Shown: in pieces, positions 15,233 to 22,674 of the stretch
How the letters are laid out: every line of letters starts with the position of its first letter
Numbering within the stretch: the stretch's first letter is position 1
Source of the DNA: a virus
Length of the DNA stretch: 51,141 bases
IMG/VR virus record: IMGVR_UViG_3300044799_000031
Location: 1 to 51,141 of that record
Strand: one strand, 5' to 3'
The notes under the pieces: generated by a model
Databases searched by the model: none
Told to the model about the DNA's origin: nothing
What the model saw: only the letters and a program-made list of their open reading frames with translations
Position numbers and translations under genes: made by a program

Positions 15233-15499
15233 GTGTCTGAACCAAAGAGTCAGCATTTCGGATTCAAGACTTCAGGTCTAGTCATCGGCGGTCTCTTCCT
15301 CATCATCTGGACTTTGGCCTTCATGTTGGGTCAAGCGGTTCCGGCCATGATTACCGGAGAACCAATATCAGCAGAAGTATGGACTTTGTTCCTCACCGTC
15401 ACTCTGATCATAGCAATTCTGACTATCGTGATCTACATCCTGCATGTAGTATACAAACTTGTCTATGCTGGCGAAGAATTCATACAGAAGTCGAGTTAA
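15233..15499 (+). CDS. Small membrane protein, two helices, 88 aa
   Basis: GTG start at 15233 with GGAGGTGA just upstream. Two hydrophobic segments are seen: SGLVIGGLFLIIWTLAFMLG and WTLFLTVTLIIAILTIVIYI, with a short polar link. The whole is a two-helix membrane protein of the size of holins, but no family is recognised. A T-rich terminator follows at 15531-15552. A start at 15206 in the same frame would leave the SD inside the gene and is less likely. Confidence 0.55.
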   Translation: MSEPKSQHFGFKTSGLVIGGLFLIIWTLAFMLGQAVPAMITGEPISAEVWTLFLTVTLIIAILTIVIYILHVVYKLVYAGEEFIQKSS

Positions 15500-15530
15500 G
15501 TGGGATAGGTCTTCCGTTAAACCCTCCCTA

Positions 15531-15552
15531 TTTTTTAAATGTCTTTTTTTTT
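15531..15552 (+). terminator. Oligo-T terminator
   Basis: T6 at 15531-15536 and T9 at 15544-15552 follow the last gene of the tail/membrane block. Runs of T without a hairpin end transcription in archaea, and the next promoter begins about 45 bases later, so this is a module boundary. Confidence 0.6.
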
Positions 15553-15596
15553 CTATGTTCGGTTGTCACTCGAGGCGACTATAGAGTCAAGTAAAC

Positions 15597-15638
15597 TTTA
15601 TATAGTGCGGAGTATAGGGTTTTTATGTGGGTGTTTGG
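15597..15638 (+). promoter_or_regulatory. Promoter with GGTGTTTGG leader (early block)
   Basis: TTTATATA at 15597-15604, then GCGGAGTATAGGGTT and, 33 bases after the TATA start, GGTGTTTGG at 15630-15638. The 15-base block GCGGAGTATAGGGTT and the TGGGTGTTTGG leader recur in the promoter at 32579-32619. Confidence 0.65.
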
Positions 15639-15640
15639 GA

Positions 15641-15862
15641 ATGGAAGCAAAATTTGATTTAAACTCCAAATACATTACGAAGATAGATCTTGTATTTGAG
15701 AACCAAAGAGATCTTTCACACAAATTGTTCAAGGCCGGGACTACGGTCCGACCCGAAGGAAATCCTTCTGAGAATCTTGTTGTGGTTCGGCAGACCTATC
15801 CTAACGACGACTACTTCGCCACAGTCAACGTGCCAAATCTTCGGAAGGTGTTGAACGAATGA
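15641..15862 (+). CDS. Hypothetical protein, 73 aa
   Basis: ATG at 15641 sits 7 bases after GGTG of the conserved leader; an in-frame TTG at 15635 is possible. The protein reads as alternating strands and a helix (YITKIDLVFENQRDLSHKLF, then ENLVVVRQTYPNDDYFATV). It opens a string of overlapping small genes (15641-17063) ended by a hairpin terminator. Function not recognised. Confidence 0.55.
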   Translation: MEAKFDLNSKYITKIDLVFENQRDLSHKLFKAGTTVRPEGNPSENLVVVRQTYPNDDYFATVNVPNLRKVLNE

Positions 15863-15954
15863 GCAACGTCAAATTGGTAATCGGATTCGGATTCATCTTT
15901 GGTTGGATCGCCTTAGTCGGTTGGCTGATGTTCAAGGCATTCCTTCATGTTTGA
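15859..15954 (+). CDS. Tiny membrane protein, 31 aa
   Basis: ATGA overlap with the previous gene. Nearly the whole protein is one hydrophobic helix (VIGFGFIFGWIALVGWLMF). The overlapping start and stop and the membrane-like composition support it; role unknown. Confidence 0.45.
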   Translation: MSNVKLVIGFGFIFGWIALVGWLMFKAFLHV

Positions 15955-15968
15955 GGAGAGAATCTGAT

Positions 15969-16559
15969 TTGAAATTGAGGATGTACGACGAAGTTATTTA
16001 CGTAGATGGTGTCGAAGAACCTTTCCGCAGCATCGTCAACTACATTCTGGAAGAAAAAATAGTCGGATTTAATTCAACTCGTGACTCAAAGATGTTGACC
16101 ATCGCCGTTCAGGACCTTGAACTTTATCTGAGCATCAACTTTGGAAAAGAAGTTCTTCAGGAATTGCTTCACGACCACAAGAAGGTTCTCACATCTAGAA
16201 TGTTCCACGAAGAAACTGGACTATGGTTGGATCTTTGGATCAAGAAGTGGAGGGAGAGAACCCAACTTCTCTTTTCTCGGGACAAATATGACACAATGAC
16301 TAAGGGTCAAACAACCATATTCGATCTTAAAGGATATGACTATGAAGAGGCGATGGAACTTATTTCGGGGGAATTGATAAGGAAAGGAGAAATCTGTTGC
16401 GTCCAGATTCTGTCCTCCGCACTGCTTAGGAGAGTCGTCAGTCAATGGAGTCGCCCTCCGAATGTAGGCCAACTTCTATCTTCAATAGTTAGACAGGTCC
16501 GGGACCTTAGGGGGATTATCGGTCCGGTCGTCTACATCAAGATGTTCAGGGGAGAATAA
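15969..16559 (+). CDS. Hypothetical protein, 196 aa
   Basis: A soluble mixed alpha/beta protein with many charged and aromatic residues (LWLDLWIKKWRERTQLLF) and no Cys pairs or known motif. TTG at 15969 is preferred because GAGGAGA (15953-15959) lies upstream; ATG at 15981 is also in frame, and the frame is open further upstream across the tiny membrane gene. Its TAA overlaps the next ATG. I cannot assign a function. Confidence 0.55.
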   Translation: MKLRMYDEVIYVDGVEEPFRSIVNYILEEKIVGFNSTRDSKMLTIAVQDLELYLSINFGKEVLQELLHDHKKVLTSRMFHEETGLWLDLWIKKWRERTQLLFSRDKYDTMTKGQTTIFDLKGYDYEEAMELISGELIRKGEICCVQILSSALLRRVVSQWSRPPNVGQLLSSIVRQVRDLRGIIGPVVYIKMFRGE

Positions 16560-16660
16560 TGGCAAGAATTTATGAGATCAATGTAAAGAATCGTTATACG
16601 TTTGAAGATGGGATCTGGTACATTGCCGAGAACCTTAAAACTAGGAGACCTCAAAAATGA
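16559..16660 (+). CDS. Tiny hypothetical protein, 33 aa
   Basis: TAATG overlap with the gene before and ATGA overlap with the gene after. The protein is polar with a strand-like YTFEDGIWYIAENL. Supported only by the gene string. Confidence 0.4.
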   Translation: MARIYEINVKNRYTFEDGIWYIAENLKTRRPQK

Positions 16661-16842
16661 GATTAAACCTCTTCGTCGCAATTGAAGCATCCTGTCTTCT
16701 CGTCATTCTGGCCGCAGTCTTCTATCTGCTCAACAGAACCTGTTGGACTTTGATGCTTCTCATTTTACTTTTGATCCATTGCATCCTCTGTTCAATCTAT
16801 TTCACGAATAAACCTCATAGAGAGTCGGAGGTGAAGAAATGA
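16657..16842 (+). CDS. Small membrane protein, two helices, 61 aa
   Basis: Two hydrophobic helices separated by a short NRTCW loop (NLFVAIEASCLLVILAAVFY and LMLLILLLIHCILCSIYF) and a charged tail. Overlaps both neighbours by four bases. Function unknown. Confidence 0.5.
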   Translation: MRLNLFVAIEASCLLVILAAVFYLLNRTCWTLMLLILLLIHCILCSIYFTNKPHRESEVKK

Positions 16843-17063
16843 ATAGCAACCAGAAGAGACGGAGAGTCATAGCGTTGGACTCACGAGTCCTCGTGGTCGC
16901 AGTCGAAGGAGGTTGTAAGGATTTTGCAGCATATATTGGCGCGGTCCCCGGAAGAAATTTCGACGAGGAATCAAGTTTGGTTGAAGGCGAAGGAACCAAA
17001 CTCTCGATGGCCTTAGCAAGATTCTTATTCCCGGACTTCAGCGATCTTTCGTACAGGAGTTAA
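16839..17063 (+). CDS. Hypothetical protein, 74 aa
   Basis: Basic N-terminus followed by a strand-rich VIALDSRVLVVAVEGG and a helix. Strong SD (GGAGGTGA, 16828-16835) inside the end of the upstream gene, with ATGA overlap. Last gene of the 15641-17063 string; an intrinsic terminator-like hairpin follows. Not recognised. Confidence 0.5.
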   Translation: MNSNQKRRRVIALDSRVLVVAVEGGCKDFAAYIGAVPGRNFDEESSLVEGEGTKLSMALARFLFPDFSDLSYRS

Positions 17064-17117
17064 CGAGAAGGAAACCGCCACGGAGAATGAACATGAAAAG
17101 TAGGCGCTTAGTCTTCC

Positions 17118-17138
17118 ACACCCAACAAGGTGTTTTTT
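17118..17138 (+). terminator. Hairpin plus T6 terminator
   Basis: ACACC (17118-17122) and GGTGT (17129-17133) form a perfect 5-bp stem with a 6-base loop, running straight into T6 (17133-17138). It closes the gene string that ends at 17063. Confidence 0.6.
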
Positions 17139-17218
17139 CATATTCTCCCTTCCCTATAGGTAGGTTAAGCGTCGAAATGCTTGCTCTTCTCACGGGCGGC
17201 CTTTAACTCGGTGATTAG

Positions 17219-17374
17219 ATGGAAAGAGGAACCGGAGAACCAGAAAGATTCAGGATGATCATTCACCATGGTCAATGTTTTAATCCTGATTGCCCATTGC
17301 ACTATTATGGCAATTGTTCGAGACTTTGCATGGAAAGAATCATTAAAGAGAAACTTGAGGTGCAGAAGAAATGA
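17219..17374 (+). CDS. Small Cys4 zinc-binding-like protein, 51 aa
   Basis: The centre reads CFNPDCPLHYYGNCSRLC, with spacing C-x4-C-x7-C-x3-C, suggesting one zinc site. GGTGATT precedes the ATG closely, and the stop overlaps the next gene (ATGA). Possible small nucleic-acid or protein adaptor; function unknown. Confidence 0.5.
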   Translation: MERGTGEPERFRMIIHHGQCFNPDCPLHYYGNCSRLCMERIIKEKLEVQKK

Positions 17375-17655
17375 GGGAAAAGGGACGAGTACAGGCATGC
17401 CTTAAATGTGGTATTCCCTTCTTCGCTAAAGTTAAGAGAGGAAAAGACGGAAGAGAGTACGTGGAGACCTTCTGTCAGAAGTGTCGGAACCGACTTCATA
17501 ACGAGACTCAGGTCAAGAAACACGAGGATAATGAACGAATTCGGTTAGTCCCTGGCAAACCTGACCTTCAAAGGGAGGTCGAGAAACTGATTATGATTGA
17601 GAGACAAGAGTCTCGAACACATCGGTCTAGGAAGCAACCTTTAAATAAGATCTGA
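17371..17655 (+). CDS. Small zinc-ribbon protein, 94 aa
   Basis: Two CxxC pairs (CLKCG near residue 10-14 and CQKC near 35-38) flank a basic beta hairpin, a typical zinc ribbon, followed by a charged helical tail. It could bind nucleic acid or act as a transcription adaptor. The TATA box of the next gene lies within its last codons. Confidence 0.6.
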   Translation: MREKGRVQACLKCGIPFFAKVKRGKDGREYVETFCQKCRNRLHNETQVKKHEDNERIRLVPGKPDLQREVEKLIMIERQESRTHRSRKQPLNKI

Positions 17656-17678
17656 GCGAAGAGAGGTCAGGGTGTCTG
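17640..17678 (+). promoter_or_regulatory. Promoter with GGTGTCTG leader
   Basis: TTTAAATA at 17640-17647 and GGTGTCTG at 17671-17678 are 31 bases apart start to start. GGTG lies five bases before the TTG at 17680. Confidence 0.6.
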
Positions 17679-17679
17679 A

Positions 17680-18090
17680 TTGCCAATAGTCACATCTTCC
17701 TTAGCGGAAAGGCACAATCTTCCTGAAGGCTCCATTAAGATTTTAGTTACCAGAAAATGGCCGTTCTGGATCAAAGGACTTAAGGAAGAGATTGATCAAT
17801 GGTTACCCGAACTTGCTCCCTCTGAGGAACTGGAACGAGAATATCAGAGAGAGATCGAACGGATCCAGATTCCTAAGACAGCATGGAATCTAGTTTCCTT
17901 TCCGTTCAGGTACAGAAGAGGAATTATGATGTCGAGTAAGTCAGTCTCACTTCTTCGTAGTTTAAAGAGAGACTCCAATCTGGGTACTTGTGTCGATCTT
18001 TTAACTAATGAAAAGTCGGATGAATGTTCTCATAGAAAACTGCTCAAGGAATTAATTGATCCGATTGATCCGGCGGAGAAGATAAAATGA
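17680..18090 (+). CDS. Hypothetical protein, 136 aa
   Basis: It begins MPIVTSSLAERHNLPEGS and continues with KILVTRKWPFWIKGL. The short pattern L-P-E-G-[ST]-[IL]-K-I-[LF]-V-x-R-x-W also occurs in the 143-aa protein at 28227, so the two may share a binding motif. The rest is helical and charged with two Cys near the end. TTG start is set by the SD in the leader. Its end overlaps the nuclease gene (ATGA). Confidence 0.55.
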   Translation: MPIVTSSLAERHNLPEGSIKILVTRKWPFWIKGLKEEIDQWLPELAPSEELEREYQREIERIQIPKTAWNLVSFPFRYRRGIMMSSKSVSLLRSLKRDSNLGTCVDLLTNEKSDECSHRKLLKELIDPIDPAEKIK

Positions 18091-18722
18091 TTACTCTCGA
18101 TCACGAGAAAAGTCAGGAAATAAGCGACATACTTCACACTCTACAGTCGACACCTAGAAATGAACTACATCTTACAGACGACCCCAAGATTAGTTGTCCT
18201 CTAAAGGCCTTTTGTCGTCTTACTCTCATTCAACCTCACTATTCGAGAAGGACTTCTGCCGTATTTATACGTGGTTTAGTTTATGATGAATTGTTCAAGA
18301 GGGCGTTCAAGGCCACTGAAGTCGAGAAGCGTCTAGGCGTGTCGGTCGGACATCCGGATGTTCTCTCGAATGGTTGGCCTGTCGAGGCCAAACACACTAC
18401 GAGAGTTTTCTATACACCCGAGGATCTTCCCGGCAAGTGGGTTTACCAGACTAAACTGGAGGAAGTCTATTGTGAAGTGAAATTTGGTTGGTTATGTATA
18501 GGTGACATTCTATCAGGTGTCATAACGGCGTGGAAAATTTCGTTGGTTGAAGCAGAATTCGATGATATCGAGAATAACCATCTTCTTATGATGGAGTCTC
18601 TCAAGAGAATTATTCAAAGTAAAGACCCAGAACTTTTGGATCCCATACGAAGGGAATGTGCCTTATGCTTCTATAATCATGAAGACGGTTGTCCGAAGAG
18701 ACCCAGGACAAAGAGAACATGA
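18087..18722 (+). CDS. Cas4-like PD-(D/E)xK exonuclease with Fe-S cysteines, 211 aa
   Basis: Residues GHPDVL (Asp91) and PVEAKHT (Glu100-Ala-Lys102) form the PD-(D/E)xK core, followed by QTKLEEVYCE, which resembles the QxxxY motif. Cys37 and the C-terminal C191xxC194-x7-C202 match the four cysteines that hold the iron-sulphur cluster in Cas4/AddB-type nucleases. There are no cas genes near; archaeal viruses often carry lone Cas4-like exonucleases for recombination or end processing, or to disturb host CRISPR adaptation. RadA lies 1.3 kb downstream in the same direction, favouring recombination. Confidence 0.75.
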   Translation: MITLDHEKSQEISDILHTLQSTPRNELHLTDDPKISCPLKAFCRLTLIQPHYSRRTSAVFIRGLVYDELFKRAFKATEVEKRLGVSVGHPDVLSNGWPVEAKHTTRVFYTPEDLPGKWVYQTKLEEVYCEVKFGWLCIGDILSGVITAWKISLVEAEFDDIENNHLLMMESLKRIIQSKDPELLDPIRRECALCFYNHEDGCPKRPRTKRT

Positions 18723-18895
18723 AGGAACTTGGAACAATTATTCTGATAGTATTAGGCGGCATCAAGATTATTTCTGGATTAGAAGACGCAGGGAAACACG
18801 GTATGCCAAAAGAGGGCAAGTACAATGCTAGGATAGAGGTTTTAGAGACCCTCGTAGGAGTCCTTTTTATCCTAATTGCTCTCGAAATTCTTTAG
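18719..18895 (+). CDS. Small membrane protein, 58 aa
   Basis: ATGA overlap with the nuclease gene. An N-terminal helix (LGTIILIVLGGIKIISGL) and a C-terminal helix (LVGVLFILIALEIL) frame a short polar loop with KHGMPKEGKYN. A longer reading from 18689 would lie inside the nuclease gene. Function unknown. Confidence 0.5.
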   Translation: MKELGTIILIVLGGIKIISGLEDAGKHGMPKEGKYNARIEVLETLVGVLFILIALEIL

Positions 18896-18913
18896 TAACA
18901 GGTATGTGATTAC

Positions 18914-19447
18914 ATGACAGAAGAAAACAAGTTGGAAAGAAGAGACTTTTCACCCTGGGTAGTCGACGTCGTCTACGCCGCTCAGGAGGGCATCTGTGCC
19001 AAAGCGAACTGTGGAAAGTCGTTGTCGCACGGGTTTCATCGTCACCACAAGGATGGGAATCCAAACAACAATTCTGTGGAGAATCTAGAATTATTCTGTC
19101 CCGAATGCCACGGAGGAGAAATGTTCCAGACGCTGCGAGCCAAGAAGATTGCTCTCTTAGGACAGTTGCAGTCCGCTATAGACTCCGCCATTCAGGCGAA
19201 GATGAGCGGGACCTCGATGGAGAAGATCCTCGACGGAATCAAGTTGGCTCTGAGTCTCACGGAGCAGACGTCTGGTCTGGCGCCGGAACTTCCGCCTCCT
19301 ACCGTTCAGATGACGAACTACCTGATATCCTCGGGTATCCTTGTCAAGGAGAAGGAGAGAGGCATAGCGGAAGGAATCCAGATCGGTCTGTCCACGGTCA
19401 ATGAGGCAATTCGGCAGTACATGGAGACGGACAAGAAAAAGAAGTGA
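18914..19447 (+). CDS. HNH-type zinc protein, 177 aa
   Basis: C28-x4-C33, a GFHRHHKDGNPNNN core (His44, His45, Asn near 49-53) and C62-P-E-C65-H match the HNH endonuclease fold. Residues about 70-177 are helical and unrelated to the nuclease core, perhaps for target or partner binding. Unlike the HNH gene at 6610, base use is like its neighbours, so it looks resident and could work in DNA processing or repair. Confidence 0.65.
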   Translation: MTEENKLERRDFSPWVVDVVYAAQEGICAKANCGKSLSHGFHRHHKDGNPNNNSVENLELFCPECHGGEMFQTLRAKKIALLGQLQSAIDSAIQAKMSGTSMEKILDGIKLALSLTEQTSGLAPELPPPTVQMTNYLISSGILVKEKERGIAEGIQIGLSTVNEAIRQYMETDKKKK

Positions 19448-19451
19448 TTCT

Positions 19452-19727
19452 ATGGTAGTTAACATTCTAGTTCCTAAACCCGAAGACCAGAAGCAGGAAC
19501 CGGACAATTTAAATTTCAGGATATTCTCTTCTAAGTGCAAGTACCATGGTTTAATTAAAAGACCTTCCATTTTCGGGTGCAAGATTCTTAGAAGCGCCTG
19601 TACGGTTCATGACTGTCCGAGACTCAAGAAAAATTTTCAGAAGGTTAAGGAGACTCTAGAACTGGATCCCAATCTTACGGAGAAGTCAAGCGTATTCTCA
19701 TGGAGGCAGAGAGTTGGCAAACGGTAA
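19452..19727 (+). CDS. Small Cys-rich protein, 91 aa
   Basis: Four Cys in the middle (SKCKYHG, GCKILRSACTVHDCP) suggest a zinc or iron-sulphur site. The ATG at 19452 was chosen over an in-frame start at 19401, which lies inside the HNH gene. Overlaps the next gene by 14 bases. Not recognised. Confidence 0.5.
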   Translation: MVVNILVPKPEDQKQEPDNLNFRIFSSKCKYHGLIKRPSIFGCKILRSACTVHDCPRLKKNFQKVKETLELDPNLTEKSSVFSWRQRVGKR

Positions 19728-19977
19728 GACCCAAACCTTGAATCAGGAGCAGGATCTACCACTCGTCAAGGAGAAGACATGCCCGAACGACGGCGCTATT
19801 CTTATCCTCTTAGAGATGATTAATGGACCCAAGTATAGCGCTCCTCCAGTAGAGGGTTCGACATCTGCGGTAGAGAGGACCCTCTTCGACTCCTTCTGGA
19901 TCGCCGTCTGCCCCGACTGCCGTCAGAAGTACCGGATGTACGAGAGAACCTTTGAGGTGCCTAGAGTCTCGAAGTGA
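19714..19977 (+). CDS. Small zinc-ribbon-like protein, 87 aa
   Basis: Cys pair-like sites at KTCPNDG and AVCPDCRQKY are separated by about 44 residues, a spaced zinc-binding set. TTG start. It overlaps the preceding gene and ends just before radA, so it is part of the same operon. Function unknown. Confidence 0.5.
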   Translation: MANGKTQTLNQEQDLPLVKEKTCPNDGAILILLEMINGPKYSAPPVEGSTSAVERTLFDSFWIAVCPDCRQKYRMYERTFEVPRVSK

Positions 19978-19981
19978 TGGC

Positions 19982-21085
19982 ATGGTCAAAAAACTTAAAG
20001 AAGAAACCCCCATAAAGGATAAACCAACGGACGCCAAGACCAACTCGGACCAGGAGGAGGAAGTCCAGACCGGCAAGAGGTTGGAGGATCTCCCCGGCAT
20101 AGGTCCGGTCACCGCTAATAAACTTAGGGATTTAGGTTACAGTCTAGTCGGTCTAGCGACCGCTCGAGCGGACGAGGTAGGCGCCGAGATGAGGGTCAGT
20201 TTCCAGATCGCGAAAGGATGGGTCATGGCCGCCCAGGAAGTGGTCATGGCTAAGATGACGCTTAAGACTGCTACCGACGTCGACAAGGCGAGGAAGGCAA
20301 AGCAAATCTTTTTCGAGACAGGTTCCAAAGCATTCAACGCTCTAATTGGTGGAGGAATAGCAACCATGCGAACTACAGGTCTAGCCGGAAGATATTCGAC
20401 GGGAAAGACCCAGGCATGCGACGACGCAATAGTCTCATGTTTATCGAAGGGGTTCGAAGGCGTATGGATAGAGACTGAACCTGATACTTTCAGTCTAGAC
20501 AGAATCAAAGAGGTTGCTCGGGAGAGGAATCTCAACATAGACTCCGATAAACTCTTCGTGTGCGAGGCGGACCAGATCCCGACCGCTAAGGCTCAGTATC
20601 TTCAGTATAAGATCATTCAACGACATCTGGAGAATGGTGCAAGCATCAAGTTGGTCGTTGTAGACTCCTTCACCGCCAAGTTTAGACCGGGTTACTCGAG
20701 AAGAGAGATGCTTCCGGTGAGGACGAGGGAGTTTACCGAGCATTTTCTAATCATAGACTATCTTGCTGCCAGATACAACCTCGCTTGGCTGCTGACCTGT
20801 CAAGTCATAGGCGCTCCGGATCCGGGTCAGAGTCTGGGAATCAGAGTCAAGACCGGAGACGAATTCTATCCGGTCGGAGGCGAGTACCTTCTCCACTCGA
20901 TGAACACTTGGGTGGGAATGCAGCAGATCAAGACCGAATTGTGGAAGGCCGTCCTCTTCGACTCGAGTTACCTTCCGAGGTCGTCGTGTGGTTTCATGAT
21001 CACGAAAAAGGGACTGATGGACGAGATTGCCAAGACTCCGACTGCGACGACTGAGGAGAAGAAGAAGAGTGATTCTTTAAAGTGA
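19982..21085 (+). CDS. radA: RadA/Rad51-type recombinase, 367 aa
   Basis: A helix-hairpin-helix near residues 35-60 (LEDLPGIGPVTANKLRDLG) and a RecA-type ATPase follow the archaeal RadA order. Walker A is GRYSTGKTQ (136-144) instead of the usual GxxGSGKTQ, and Walker B lies in KLVVVDSFTAKFR. The L2 area around LTCQVIGAPD is shortened. RadA forms filaments on single-stranded DNA and drives strand exchange; in this virus it probably serves recombination-dependent replication with the nucleases at 18087 and 22030. The ATG at 19982 was chosen; an in-frame start at 19952 overlaps the upstream gene. Confidence 0.9.
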   Translation: MVKKLKEETPIKDKPTDAKTNSDQEEEVQTGKRLEDLPGIGPVTANKLRDLGYSLVGLATARADEVGAEMRVSFQIAKGWVMAAQEVVMAKMTLKTATDVDKARKAKQIFFETGSKAFNALIGGGIATMRTTGLAGRYSTGKTQACDDAIVSCLSKGFEGVWIETEPDTFSLDRIKEVARERNLNIDSDKLFVCEADQIPTAKAQYLQYKIIQRHLENGASIKLVVVDSFTAKFRPGYSRREMLPVRTREFTEHFLIIDYLAARYNLAWLLTCQVIGAPDPGQSLGIRVKTGDEFYPVGGEYLLHSMNTWVGMQQIKTELWKAVLFDSSYLPRSSCGFMITKKGLMDEIAKTPTATTEEKKKSDSLK

Positions 21086-21094
21086 GGCGTGACA

Positions 21095-21235
21095 ATGTGC
21101 ATAAGACATAGATGGGATAATTCAAGCACTTTCGAGAGACGATGTCTCAACCCTGGATGCGGAAGGCGCCAGACAAGAGGTAGAAATGCCGATGGATTCA
21201 CTGACTGGAAGGACGTTGATGAACCACAACATTAA
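21095..21235 (+). CDS. Tiny Cys-containing protein, 46 aa
   Basis: Begins MCIRHRWDNSS and contains RCLNPGCGRRQ, so Cys2, His5, Cys17 and Cys22 might bind one zinc. It is too short for family assignment. The 3' end overlaps the next gene by 17 bases. Confidence 0.4.
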   Translation: MCIRHRWDNSSTFERRCLNPGCGRRQTRGRNADGFTDWKDVDEPQH

Positions 21236-21362
21236 GACTCTAGAGCGGAAGTTCACTCTGGCGGAACTTTGGGAACTGGAGAAGGAGTTAAGGGATAAGT
21301 TCCAGTCAACAAACTTGACCTACTATGAAAAGAAATTGATTAAGGAGATTCTAGGAGATTGA
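21219..21362 (+). CDS. Tiny helical protein, 47 aa
   Basis: Two charged amphipathic helices (TLAELWELEKELRDKF and YYEKKLIKEILG). Overlaps both neighbouring small frames (TTGA at its end). Supported by the gene string and codon use only. Confidence 0.4.
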   Translation: MNHNIKTLERKFTLAELWELEKELRDKFQSTNLTYYEKKLIKEILGD

Positions 21363-21484
21363 CGCCAATTCAAAGAAGTAAGACCATTCTCCTTCAGAAC
21401 GGCAGGCCAATCATCCTCAAGCAAAGTGAAGCAAAGTGCTCTTATTGTGGCAGAATCAAATGCGTCTGCGGGGCAACGGTATGA
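21359..21484 (+). CDS. Tiny zinc-knuckle-like protein, 41 aa
   Basis: TTG start with AAGGAGAT 8 bases upstream. The C-terminus reads CSYCGRIKCVCG, a compact C-x2-C-x4-C-x-C group. The stop overlaps the next ATG (ATGA). Likely metal-binding. Confidence 0.4.
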   Translation: MTPIQRSKTILLQNGRPIILKQSEAKCSYCGRIKCVCGATV

Positions 21485-21771
21485 GTAGATTAGAGGTTAT
21501 AAGAAGAACAGTCTCCTCTAAATTCCTGGAGCGGTCCAGAGAGACCCTGTTGGAACTTCTTACCAAGAAGACGAATGTCATCCTAACGGCGATTGAGGCC
21601 GTCCTCATAAAAGACGTCTTCGACATTGGACTCGAAAGGATTAAGAATCGTGTTAACGAAGAAGTTGAATGGGCGCCCAATTCAGGAATCGTGATGACGA
21701 TCGGGAAGAGTGGAAATTACAGACCGGATCCACAACTAATTAAAAGGTTTAGGAGAACAGATTTTGGATAA
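21481..21771 (+). CDS. Hypothetical helical protein, 96 aa
   Basis: Predicted almost wholly helical and basic, except for a short strand near IVMTIGKSGNYRP. The ATG at 21481 overlaps the previous stop; the in-frame start at 21436 is less likely. Not recognised. Confidence 0.5.
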   Translation: MSRLEVIRRTVSSKFLERSRETLLELLTKKTNVILTAIEAVLIKDVFDIGLERIKNRVNEEVEWAPNSGIVMTIGKSGNYRPDPQLIKRFRRTDFG

Positions 21772-22033
21772 GGAATGGATCCGATCCGTCCTCAGAGTAA
21801 TGCTTGACAAGTTGCCTAAAGAGGAACTCATCGAGAATCTGATAATCATATTTGAAACCGTCTGCAACGATGACGAGAAACTCAGGGATCTGACCCATCT
21901 AATAGTTACCGAGATCCAGGTCAGAGAGATCTTGATGGGGAGAAGCGACATCAAGGACTATGAGGAACCCCATAGAAGCGAACTTAAGAAGAGACTAGAC
22001 GAAGAGAACCGGAAAGGGTGCGTCATTGAATGA
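21764..22033 (+). CDS. Hypothetical helical protein, 89 aa
   Basis: Helical, strongly charged (LPKEELIENLIIIFETVCND, then VTEIQVREILMG). TTG start within the end of the previous gene, and its stop overlaps the Hef-like nuclease ATG, so the three are one unit. Could be a partner of the nuclease; no family recognised. Confidence 0.5.
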   Translation: MDKEWIRSVLRVMLDKLPKEELIENLIIIFETVCNDDEKLRDLTHLIVTEIQVREILMGRSDIKDYEEPHRSELKKRLDEENRKGCVIE

Positions 22034-22674
22034 TATTCATCGACAACCGTGGGACCGGAGAAGAAGAACTGGCCCGGATCCTTCAAGTTAGATTCCATTT
22101 AGCCGTTGAGGTCCGTCATCTAGACAGTGGGGACGTAAACTTCGGCGACATAGGCATAGAGAGGAAGTCACTTGCCGATCTGTATAACAGCGTCTCCGGA
22201 AAGAACAGGCACTTCTGGGAACAGTTGGAGGTTCTCAAGAGGACGTACAAGTCACCCTTCGTCATGTGGGAGGGTCCGGTCGACTTTAGTGACAACTGGG
22301 TATCAGGTGTCTACTTCTCAATCATTCTAGGTTGGCGGATTCCGGTCATTCATACCACAAACATTGACGATTCGGCTAGAGCGGTTAAACAGTTATTCCT
22401 CAAGTATGGGAGATCAACCGACAAAAGTTACCCTCCGGCGGGAGTGACCAAGATGGAATCGCCGGAGAAAGTTAGATGGATGATGCTTCAATGCGTCAGG
22501 GGAATAGGACCTAAAACTGCGGAATCCATCATTAGGGAATGCCCTTTTCTATTTAGTTACTACAATTGTCTCGAACTAGAAAACACATTAAAGAAAGTCA
22601 AAGGTCTACCGTCCAAAAGCAAGGTTCTACTTCTCGCCACCATGGCGGCGAACACGGTTAATGGAAGGCATTAA
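22030..22674 (+). CDS. Hef/XPF-type ERCC4 nuclease with HhH domain, 214 aa
   Basis: The ERCC4 core is clear: FIDNRGTGEEE at the start, GDVNFGDIGIERKSLADL (Glu44-Arg-Lys46, Asp50) as the catalytic ERKxxxD, and then a C-terminal helix-hairpin-helix domain with CVRGIGPKTAESIIREC (about 155-171). It matches the nuclease half of archaeal Hef/XPF, which cuts forks and flaps; the helicase half of Hef is absent. It is the last gene before a 267-base regulatory gap. It should resolve recombination or replication intermediates together with RadA. Confidence 0.85.
   Translation: MIFIDNRGTGEEELARILQVRFHLAVEVRHLDSGDVNFGDIGIERKSLADLYNSVSGKNRHFWEQLEVLKRTYKSPFVMWEGPVDFSDNWVSGVYFSIILGWRIPVIHTTNIDDSARAVKQLFLKYGRSTDKSYPPAGVTKMESPEKVRWMMLQCVRGIGPKTAESIIRECPFLFSYYNCLELENTLKKVKGLPSKSKVLLLATMAANTVNGRH

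Noticed and set aside
17087-17206. 37-39-codon frame after the 74-aa gene
   Set aside because: It runs through the hairpin and T6 terminator at 17118-17138 and has no homology; kept out of the gene list.
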